NCBI GenBank assembly: GCA_022843085.1
Contig: JALHOI010000259.1
Coordinates: 1-5,129, forward strand
Length of the DNA: 5,129 nt
From: Pseudobdellovibrionaceae bacterium
GTDB lineage: Bacteria > Bdellovibrionota > Bdellovibrionia > Bdellovibrionales > JAMPXM01
Reading direction: 5' to 3'
Positions 1 through 5,129 of the stretch are shown piece by piece (within the stretch, counting starts at the first letter, position 1; every line of letters begins with the position of its first letter). Position numbers and translations under genes: made by a program. The notes beneath the pieces were generated by a model. It saw only the letters and a list, made by a program, of their open reading frames with translations. It made no database searches and had not been told where the DNA came from.

Positions 1-605
1 TCGGGAAACTTTTTTATCAAGCCTCGATACTTCGGCGCACCGTAGACAGATATTGGCAGCCGACCAATTGATCGAACGGTCAGCTGACCGCTTTCATCAA
101 GACTGGGCGGAAAATTTGAAAGGAGTAAATCGAGACGATGCGCGCGAAGTTCGCGTAGTAACTCGTCGCCTTTTCCCTCGAGTATCGAGACGGTGCAGGG
201 CCCAGCTGCGTAAGCGGCCTCGGTCAGTCGCAGAATTATGTGTTTCGAAACGCTATCGAGGGCTCCGATCTGAAGATGTGTTTTCTCGCCGTGGGGTGCG
301 CGGTCGTGTAAAGCCTCGACCATTTCAGAGCCCATGCGAAAAATTTCAGAGGCATATTGAAATGCGACTTTGCCGGCTTCAGTCAAAACGAGGCGGCGAT
401 TGCGACGGTCAAAAAGAATTTGACCAAGCGAATCTTCCAGCAGGCGAAGCTGAGTCGACAAAGTCGGCTGCCCGAGCCTCAATTTCACCGACGCGCGCGC
501 AATACTGCCCTCGGTCGAGATGACCCAAAAGTAATACAAGTGGTGGTAGTTCAACCACTGGAGTGCTGCGATTGGTGACGGAACACCGGGATCTGAGTTC
601 ATCAT
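1..605 (-). CDS. nhaR: LysR-type transcriptional regulator, NhaR-like (partial, C-terminus beyond left edge)
   Basis: Reading the minus strand from 605 gives 201 uninterrupted codons that run off the left edge. Residues 18-28 read LNYHHLYYFWV, close to the distinctive start of NhaR (known E. coli form: INYNHLYYFW). A winged helix-turn-helix follows at about 19-78, with GSIARAS, QPTLSTQLRLLE and LVLTEAGK as expected for LysR proteins. The effector-binding domain starts near 110 (LQIGALDSVSKHIILRL) and includes LDLLLSNFPPS at about 158-168, also NhaR-like. The family is about 300 residues long, so roughly the last 100 are missing. NhaR activates a Na+/H+ antiporter gene in E. coli; no antiporter gene is visible here, so the target is unknown. 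Two adjacent ATG codons (605 and 602) could start it. AGG lies 5 bases before the first and GAGAGG lies 12 before it. There are about 17 residues before the conserved part, slightly longer than usual. The family call is firm; the NhaR subtype is likely. Confidence 0.9.
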   Translation of the reverse strand, partial: MMNSDPGVPSPIAALQWLNYHHLYYFWVISTEGSIARASVKLRLGQPTLSTQLRLLEDSLGQILFDRRNRRLVLTEAGKVAFQYASEIFRMGSEMVEALHDRAPHGEKTHLQIGALDSVSKHIILRLTEAAYAAGPCTVSILEGKGDELLRELRAHRLDLLLSNFPPSLDESGQLTVRSIGRLPISVYGAPKYRGLIKKFP

Positions 606-704
606 CTTAACCTGCGACCTCTCGCCTAACCCCTACCGCAAAGGTGGATGCTTCGTCACGATTTGGTCATCCGATTCAGCTGATTTTGGTGAAGGTCAGC
701 GGCG

Positions 705-1946
705 TCAGTACATCCAGCCGAGCGAGACAGTGAGGCCGAGACCCTGAGCCGCGTCTGTAGCGTCGCCGCCGAGAAGGGCGAGGAACTCAGTCTGCGCGTC
801 GACGACGAGTTCTTTTGAGAGTTCAATCCGAAGCGAAGTCGCCGGAATCAGCGCAAAGGCGCGCGATTTCGCGTGCGTTTTAAGTACGACGGTTGACTCA
901 TTTTCATCGCTGACTGCGCGGTAGCTGCGGATCGAATAATCCGCCATTCCGAGACCCAAAGAAAGACCGGGTCGTACACGGGAGCGTGAAAACCAGTACG
1001 CGACTTCAGTGCGGGCTGTGAGCATTCGGATATTGTCGATCGTCACGCTCTGATCCATCGGGTGATAGATGTCGAGGGCGGCCCGAACTTCGAATTCACC
1101 CCACGAGGTCATCAGGCCTCGTGAGGCCGCGAGTCCGAGCGACGTCGCTCCGTTTGTCATTCGATCGTCAAATTTTTTGTAGCCAGCGTTGAGGTAGCCG
1201 CTTCGAACAAAGATCAGGCTTCGAGCCGCAGTCGATTCGAAGAAACCCTCGTCGTCGGCGGCCGCTACAATTACCGCATCTGGCGTGCCTGTGGGAGCGT
1301 CAGGCTTTACTGAAAGCGCTTCTGGCGACGAAGACTCGGGCGGGCTTGCAATCAACGGCTCGGTCGCAAGAGCTGACTGGGCCGGCGCGGCCGGCGACTG
1401 TGTTGCGACCGTCATTTTGGGCGGTATGGGGCGAGCGACCACGGCTTGCGGCGACACAGGCTGAGTGGCGGCCTTCGGTGGCGGCGCCGCTTTCACAACG
1501 GCTTTTCGTGGTGGCGGAGTCGCGACTGCGGTCGCTTTGGCCGGCGGCGTTGCTGGCTGAGGCGCGGCGAGTGCCGAAATCGCAGGCTGAGGCGCGGCGA
1601 GTGCCGAAATCGGCTCTGCTGAATCGCCCTCGGGAGCGGCTAGAATTTTCCGCGACCGAACAGTTGCTGTAGCCGAATTCATATCTTGATCTGAATTTTT
1701 TAAAATACGGTCAAGCTCAGACGCGCGTGGTGACACCACGACCGCTGGCTCGTTGGCTGAAAAGTCGATGTAGGACCGTTTGGGTGCATTCTTTGACGGG
1801 AGCTTCTCTGCAAGCTCATTTTTTTGTGCTCGCGAGGGGGCTGCCCACGCGTTTGGCGCGACCGACCACATCATCACCGAAAGACCGAATACGAGACCAA
1901 ATAGCGGCACGGAACCTGAGGATTTTGAAGAGTTGCCTGTTTTCAT
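705..1946 (-). CDS. Exported protein with Pro/Ala-rich linker and C-terminal beta-barrel domain (predicted outer membrane)
   Basis: The protein has 413 residues and no family I can name. A signal peptide is visible: a polar and basic start, a hydrophobic core at about 13-31, and a likely cleavage after AWA at 33-35. Residues 41-105 are polar and not low-complexity, with a notable stretch YIDFSANEPAVVVSP at 59-73. Residues 113-225 are rich in Pro, Ala and Thr, with KAAPPPK and TPPPRK type segments and a perfect tandem 10-residue repeat. From about 243 to the end, alternating polar/hydrophobic strands with glycine and aromatic residues suggest a small barrel, perhaps eight strands. The last residues GLTVSLGWMY end in an aromatic residue, like a BamA-recognised signal. 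The start overlaps the upstream stop as ATGA and has a GAGGGG ribosome site 5 bases upstream, so it is probably translated with the lipoprotein. The linker may span the periplasm or cross the peptidoglycan (inference). The gene is real with high confidence; the barrel call is moderate. Confidence 0.87.
   Translation of the reverse strand: MKTGNSSKSSGSVPLFGLVFGLSVMMWSVAPNAWAAPSRAQKNELAEKLPSKNAPKRSYIDFSANEPAVVVSPRASELDRILKNSDQDMNSATATVRSRKILAAPEGDSAEPISALAAPQPAISALAAPQPATPPAKATAVATPPPRKAVVKAAPPPKAATQPVSPQAVVARPIPPKMTVATQSPAAPAQSALATEPLIASPPESSSPEALSVKPDAPTGTPDAVIVAAADDEGFFESTAARSLIFVRSGYLNAGYKKFDDRMTNGATSLGLAASRGLMTSWGEFEVRAALDIYHPMDQSVTIDNIRMLTARTEVAYWFSRSRVRPGLSLGLGMADYSIRSYRAVSDENESTVVLKTHAKSRAFALIPATSLRIELSKELVVDAQTEFLALLGGDATDAAQGLGLTVSLGWMY
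1555..1612 (-). repeat. Tandem repeat, 2 copies of a 30-bp unit (28 identical bases) inside the linker-barrel gene
   Basis: Bases 1555-1582 and 1585-1612 are identical over 28 bases, offset by 30. The unit is ten codons, so the protein carries ISALAAPQPA twice, at residues 113-122 and 123-132. The two copies match almost completely at the DNA level, including third codon positions, which points to a recent in-frame duplication rather than amino-acid constraint alone. Copy number could vary between strains by slippage and change linker length without breaking the frame. Confidence 0.95.
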
Positions 1947-2752
1947 TCAAGCCCCTCGAAAACTTCATTGCCCACAGTGAATCGGCGAACAAGTGTGCTG
2001 TTGTTAGACGCCGTGTTGTCGGTGCCGAGGCTCCAAAGAATAGCGGCTGTCGGAATGCCGCGCGGAAGATCGGCGGCACCCGTCGACGCATTTTTTAGAC
2101 AGGCGGCTGGATACGCCGAAAGCAAAGCGGCCAGTGAGACGGCGGGGCCCGACGCCGGTACCAAGATCATGCTCATCTGTGCATCAAAGATTGGAGCTGA
2201 CGGCGAAAGCCAGATCGCCGAGGTTTGTGACGCCGTCAAGCGGGTGTAGCCGTCGCCAGCGGGTGCCGCCGCCGCTGAACCGGTACCTGAAGCGATAGCT
2301 GCACCGGCGGCGTGCACAACCCGCACGTCGGCTCCGTCACACTTCAGATCGATTTGCAGGCTGATGCCGACGGATTCGAATCCGCCGAACACTTGAGCGT
2401 CGAAGGTCAGCGGTTCTGCCTGCGAAACGGGGCGTGAGTGCCACGATCCGAGCCCCAAAACAGCGCGGTTGCCGATACCTGGCCCATTGAATCCACCGGT
2501 GCCATTCGCGGCTGAGGTTGTTTGAAATCGAATTGCTTTTGACGTCGACGTGGCTCCATCCGGCTGAAGCTCGACTGTCGCTTGATTCACGGATTGATTG
2601 TAAAAGTCCTTTGGAAGTTTTGAACGTCCGTCTGTCGAGACTGGATTCACCGCGAGAGCGGAAGGGTCTGAATAAACTTTAGTCGTGCGCGAGCACGCAA
2701 CTTGCGACGCGACAATCAGGCTTAAGGCAAGAACGACGTAACGTTGGGCCAT
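1943..2752 (-). CDS. Predicted lipoprotein of unknown function
   Basis: From ATG 2752 the product has 269 residues. It begins MAQRYVVLALSLIVASQVAC: a short basic n-region, a hydrophobic core, and Cys20 as the likely lipidated residue. The lipobox QVAC is imperfect, because position -3 is Gln instead of Leu or Val. The mature part contains Gly, Ser and Ala-rich stretches (low-complexity at about 148-166), two further Cys (138 and 218) that could form a disulfide, and beta-strand-like segments such as VGISLQIDLKC and RRFTVGNEVFEGLE at the C-terminus, compatible with a secreted beta-sandwich (inference only). I recognise no catalytic motif. The reading frame stays open upstream to an ATG at 2902, with another at 2860, but the extra 36-50 residues are Arg/Gln-rich, use rare codons (AGA, AGG, CTA, TTA) and would bury the signal peptide. 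I therefore prefer 2752, although no good ribosome site precedes it. The stop overlaps the next gene's start, so the two probably act together at the cell envelope. Confidence 0.8.
   Translation of the reverse strand: MAQRYVVLALSLIVASQVACSRTTKVYSDPSALAVNPVSTDGRSKLPKDFYNQSVNQATVELQPDGATSTSKAIRFQTTSAANGTGGFNGPGIGNRAVLGLGSWHSRPVSQAEPLTFDAQVFGGFESVGISLQIDLKCDGADVRVVHAAGAAIASGTGSAAAAPAGDGYTRLTASQTSAIWLSPSAPIFDAQMSMILVPASGPAVSLAALLSAYPAACLKNASTGAADLPRGIPTAAILWSLGTDNTASNNSTLVRRFTVGNEVFEGLE
1952..1957 (-). promoter_or_regulatory. Ribosome binding site GAGGGG for the linker-barrel gene
   Basis: On the minus strand GAGGGG stands 5 bases before the ATG at 1946. It lies within the last codons of the lipoprotein gene (Phe-Glu-Gly-Leu-Glu-stop). 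It is the clearest Shine-Dalgarno sequence in the window. It fixes the start at 1946 and supports translational coupling through the ATGA overlap. Confidence 0.85.
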
Positions 2753-2758
2753 GCCCAA
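2744..2758 (-). promoter_or_regulatory. Inverted repeat with the proposed lipoprotein start codon as its loop
   Basis: On the minus strand TTGGGC and GCCCAA flank ATG, giving a perfect 6-bp stem with a three-base loop that is exactly the start codon at 2752-2750. In the mRNA this could hide or present the start codon. No ribosome site is seen before it, so initiation may depend on structure or on another start. The dyad is seen in the sequence; a role is inference, and it may be chance. Confidence 0.45.
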
Positions 2759-2900
2759 TGCGTGTGCAAACTGAGTGCGCGAAGCAGCGGGCTGCCGCAA
2801 CAGCGCTAGAGCCGTTGGCTGGCGAGATCGCCTGTTTAACGCATCTTGACTCGTGTTCATCCGCTTTTCAGGGGCGCCAAAAAGCGGCATTCTAGCGGCC
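2753..2900. promoter_or_regulatory. Divergent intergenic region between the lipoprotein gene and msrB
   Basis: This 148-base stretch must hold the promoters of both blocks if the lipoprotein starts at 2752. It contains a near-palindrome at 2821-2832 (GGCGA, 2 bases, TCGCC) and a longer inverted repeat at 2861-2887. On the plus strand TTGACT at 2846-2851 resembles a -35 box but no -10 lies at the right distance. On the minus strand TAGAAT (2894-2889) resembles a -10 box but lacks a matching -35. I therefore name no exact promoter. If the lipoprotein starts at 2860 instead, the region shrinks to 40 bases. Confidence 0.5.
2861..2887. promoter_or_regulatory. Perfect 8-bp inverted repeat, candidate operator or leader hairpin before msrB
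   Basis: CCGCTTTT at 2861-2868 and AAAAGCGG at 2880-2887 are exact reverse complements separated by 11 bases. The repeat ends 13 bases before the msrB ATG. A third, direct copy of the right arm (CAAAAAGCGGC) occurs at 2924-2934 inside msrB, 46 bases after the copy at 2878-2888. It is not followed by a T-run, so it is not a typical terminator. It could bind a dimeric regulator or fold in the msrB leader RNA; which of these is not shown. Confidence 0.5.
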
Positions 2901-3350
2901 ATGGAATCATCAAATGCTGACTACAAAAAGCGGCTTACGCCTGAGCAATACCGAGTCACGCGAGAGGCAGGCACTGAACGCGCGTTTACAGGGGAATACT
3001 GGAATCATTTTGAAGACGGCGAATACGAATGTGTTTGCTGTGCCGAGGTTCTTTTTAAATCGGCCGCGAAGTTTGATTCTCACTGCGGATGGCCGAGTTT
3101 TTCGGAGCCCGCTGATCAAATGATCAGCGCGATGGCTTTAGGCAAGCGCGTTCAAAATGAAAATTCGAAAGTTGAAGATCGGCTCGACACCTCGCACGGA
3201 ATGACTCGCGTCGAGGTCGTCTGCCGCAACTGCAAAGCGCATCTCGGTCACGTTTTCGAAGATGGTCCTGGTCCGAATGGTCTGCGTTACTGCATCAATT
3301 CTGCGAGCCTCAAGTTTCGACCTACGGCTTCGAGCCGACGTGTGACGTGA
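2901..3350 (+). CDS. msrB: Peptide-methionine (R)-S-oxide reductase MsrB
   Basis: MsrB reduces the R form of methionine sulfoxide in proteins back to methionine, using thioredoxin; the absence of a signal peptide puts it in the cytoplasm. The 149-residue product shows the family pattern throughout: YKKRLTPEQYRVTREAGTE near the start, AFTGEYWN, two zinc-binding Cys pairs (C44/C47 and C108/C111), CGWPSF with C62 as the likely resolving Cys, SHGM at 98-101, HLGHVFEDGP at 114-123, and the catalytic Cys in RYCINSASLKF (C131). The segment between CGWPSFSEP and SHGM is about 15 residues longer than I recall for E. coli MsrB. The frame is open to an ATG at 2853, but family alignment favours 2901; no strong ribosome site precedes it. 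The stop overlaps the start of the ABC gene (GTGA), suggesting one operon. The link to export is unknown; response to oxidative or toxic stress is a possible shared theme. Confidence 0.97.
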   Translation: MESSNADYKKRLTPEQYRVTREAGTERAFTGEYWNHFEDGEYECVCCAEVLFKSAAKFDSHCGWPSFSEPADQMISAMALGKRVQNENSKVEDRLDTSHGMTRVEVVCRNCKAHLGHVFEDGPGPNGLRYCINSASLKFRPTASSRRVT

Positions 3351-5129
3351 GGTTTAACAATTCAACGCTGCGGTTTATGCTGACGTACCGTTGGCCGTGG
3401 CTCATCGCGATGGTCATCTTGTCGTTTGCTGCGGCCCTGGTCGGGCTTGCGACACCGTTCTTGCAGAAAGTTTTTGTTGACCGACTGACGGGTGTAGCGA
3501 CTGAGGTGCTTTACGATCAAGGCGCGTTCGGTCGAATTCAGGAGTACTTGGTTCAGTATCACGCTGTCTCGCTTTTGGTCGCCGCATTCGTAACAATGCT
3601 GCTGGCTCAGTGGGTCTCGACGCTTTCAACCTGGTTTGGGGTTCGCGAAGCCATGAAGCGCCAAGAAGTTATATCCGAAGTGATTTACCAAAAAACGATG
3701 TCGCTTCGGCTTGATCAGACCGCTGGCCAAACGGTTGGCGAAGTTGTCTCGATTTACGCGACCGATGTACCCGGTTCGACAGCGATCGTTGATCAGACAA
3801 TTCCAATGGGTGCCGGTGTGATATTTCCATTCATCTGTGCGCCGATCGCTGTGCAGTTGATTTGCGGCATCCCAGTAGGGGTCACCGTACTTGTCATGGT
3901 GGTGGTGCTTGCCATCAGCATCATTCTTTCTGTTCGGCAGTCTCGATTTTTTCAAATGTTCAAGAAGCTTGCGGCCGACCGAACAGGCCTCGTGAACGAA
4001 TGGATTCAGAATATTAGATTGCTGCGCATCTTAGGCTGGATTGAAAGTTACGAGAAAAAAATCTTTCGGAAGCGGGTCGAAGAGACCGTCAATCGAGTAC
4101 GAATGGTCACGAACGGGCAAATGATGGGTTCATTCGGATCGTCCATCAACTTTTTTATGAACGTTGCGGCTGTCGCGACGCTAGCAAGAATAAAGGGCCC
4201 CTCGGCGACACCCGGAGACTATTTTGCGCTGCTCTGGATTTTTGGTGTGTTCTTGTCGAGGCCATTTCGCCAAGTGCCGTGGATTTTTACTTTTACCTTT
4301 GACGGCTGGACTTCGATCACACGAATCGAAAAATTTTTACTTCGCCACGTAGCGGTCGCATCTGATCTGCGGGCGTCATTCTCAGATGCCGGAGCACGCC
4401 GCCGACGAAACGAGGCCAATGCCTTTTCTAAGCGAACAACGCCGAAATTCTCGCAAGGTCTTGAGGTAAAACAGCTGGGACTTCGAATCGATGGCAACGA
4501 AATTTTAAGCGATGTTACGTTCTCACTCGCAGCTGGCGAGTTCGCCGCCATCGTGGGTGAGGTCGGCAGTGGAAAATCACTACTGCTGATGAGTCTTCTG
4601 GGCGAAACAGCGGCCGAGGTCGCCGAACTTAAGGTTGGAGACACGGCACTTAGCGGTAAATCGCGTGAAGACCGGCGCGCCTTTTTTGGTTTTGTTCCGC
4701 AAGATGGTTTTGTGATGAGCGCCAGTTTGAGAGAAAACATCGTCTTTCGTTATGACGTCGGCAGTGAAACCGACACCGGTGTTCTTGCCGCGTTGCGCGC
4801 GGCCCAGTTTGATCCCAACCAAGAGGGCGTCGTCGACGGACTCGCTGCCGAGATCGGCGAACGAGGTGTGAATCTTTCGGGCGGCCAGCGACAGCGTATC
4901 GGTCTTGCGCGTGCCGCCTACCTGTCGCGCCCCGTGATTCTACTCGACGATGCCTTGAGTGCCGTCGATGTTGAGACCGAACGCCTTTTGTTCGATTCAC
5001 TTTTGTTCGGAGTTTGGAAGAACACGACTCGGTTGATGGTGACCCACCGACTTTCGGTTCTCGACCGCGTCGACCGCGTATTATTTCTGAAAGATGGTCG
5101 AATCGTTGATCAAGGCACGATGGTTGAGC
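3347..5129 (+). CDS. ABC exporter half, ABCC/MRP-like, with degenerate ATPase site (partial, runs off right edge)
   Basis: 594 codons are open to the window end. Six membrane helices are predicted at about 16-39, 73-97, 155-172, 177-196, 262-280 and 291-309. Between them are MRP-type segments: VIYQKTMSLRL, TVGEVVSIYATDV and LVNEWIQNIRLLRILGW. An Arg-rich linker (about 345-368) leads to the ATPase domain: Walker A GEVGSGKS (404-411), Q-loop Q452, IGERGVNLSGGQRQR with the signature at 510-514, Walker B VILLDD ending at D534-D535, D-loop SAVD (538-541) and H567. Asp535 stands where the catalytic Glu is expected, as in the first domain of MRP1 and one subunit of heterodimeric exporters such as TM287/288. 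The A-loop aromatic also seems replaced (I381). The protein probably exports a drug, lipid or peptide; the substrate cannot be told. GTG 3347 is chosen because it overlaps the msrB stop and keeps the LRFMLTYRW helix; ATG 3377 is the alternative. The visible part reaches close to the usual end of a half-transporter. Confidence 0.94.
   Translation, partial: MRFNNSTLRFMLTYRWPWLIAMVILSFAAALVGLATPFLQKVFVDRLTGVATEVLYDQGAFGRIQEYLVQYHAVSLLVAAFVTMLLAQWVSTLSTWFGVREAMKRQEVISEVIYQKTMSLRLDQTAGQTVGEVVSIYATDVPGSTAIVDQTIPMGAGVIFPFICAPIAVQLICGIPVGVTVLVMVVVLAISIILSVRQSRFFQMFKKLAADRTGLVNEWIQNIRLLRILGWIESYEKKIFRKRVEETVNRVRMVTNGQMMGSFGSSINFFMNVAAVATLARIKGPSATPGDYFALLWIFGVFLSRPFRQVPWIFTFTFDGWTSITRIEKFLLRHVAVASDLRASFSDAGARRRRNEANAFSKRTTPKFSQGLEVKQLGLRIDGNEILSDVTFSLAAGEFAAIVGEVGSGKSLLLMSLLGETAAEVAELKVGDTALSGKSREDRRAFFGFVPQDGFVMSASLRENIVFRYDVGSETDTGVLAALRAAQFDPNQEGVVDGLAAEIGERGVNLSGGQRQRIGLARAAYLSRPVILLDDALSAVDVETERLLFDSLLFGVWKNTTRLMVTHRLSVLDRVDRVLFLKDGRIVDQGTMVE

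Noticed and set aside
53..578. Plus-strand open frames opposite the LysR gene
   Set aside because: They lie antisense to a well-supported LysR protein, are Arg-rich and show no domain.
606..704. Possible terminator or operator between the barrel gene and the LysR gene (GGATG/CATCC at 646-672; GCGA/TCGC at 614-625; GCTGA/TCAGC near 680-700)
   Set aside because: Stems are only 4-5 bp, have no T-run, and no promoter boxes at correct spacing were found.
1346..2249. Several plus-strand frames opposite the barrel and lipoprotein genes, and a minus-strand frame at 1816-2091
   Set aside because: They overlap clear coding sequence in other frames and have Arg-rich, low-information translations.
2753..2902. 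N-terminal extension of the lipoprotein to ATG 2902
   Set aside because: It would overlap the msrB start codon, place about 50 Arg-rich residues before the signal peptide and uses rare codons.
3362..5000. Minus-strand frames opposite the ABC gene
   Set aside because: The plus strand encodes an ABC exporter with all its motifs; the antisense translations have no recognisable features.
5062..5079. Tandem 9-base repeat CGACCGCGT twice
   Set aside because: It encodes Asp-Arg-Val twice in a normal part of the ABC ATPase domain and is too short to be notable.
1..5129. CRISPR array, tRNA, rRNA, insertion sequence or prophage attachment site
   Set aside because: No spaced repeats, clover-leaf, terminal inverted repeats or transposase/integrase coding was seen on either strand.

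Overview
The window shows four complete or near-complete gene calls plus one cut by the left edge, arranged as two blocks that diverge from a control region near 2753-2900. The genes point to a Gram-negative bacterium: one protein has a signal peptide and an outer-membrane-type C-terminus, and its neighbour looks like a lipoprotein. By eye the base composition is moderately GC-rich. The style of the envelope pair and of the MRP-like ABC protein would fit a predatory or delta-type lineage such as Bdellovibrionota. That placement is a guess, because no marker gene is present.

Leftward block (minus strand, read from 2752 down to 1): a predicted lipoprotein of unknown function (2752-1943); a signal-peptide protein with a Pro/Ala-rich linker and a predicted beta-barrel domain (1946-705), coupled to the lipoprotein by an ATGA overlap; then, after a 97-base gap, an NhaR-like LysR-type regulator (605 to beyond position 1) whose C-terminal third lies outside the window. 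The first two genes probably form one envelope module. The regulator may be read separately.

Rightward block (plus strand): methionine-R-sulfoxide reductase msrB (2901-3350), followed with a GTGA overlap by an ABC exporter half (3347 to beyond 5129) of the ABCC/MRP type. The exporter has six predicted membrane helices and a full nucleotide-binding domain, but Asp replaces the catalytic Glu after Walker B. This degenerate-site pattern predicts a partner half or a second half just beyond the right edge.

The divergent region holds a perfect 8-bp inverted repeat (2861-2887) just before msrB and a small hairpin whose loop is the proposed lipoprotein start codon (2744-2758). No rRNA, tRNA, CRISPR array, insertion sequence or convincing terminator was seen. 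The most unusual items are the lipoprotein/linker-barrel pair, the degenerate MRP-like exporter and the inverted repeats in the divergent region.
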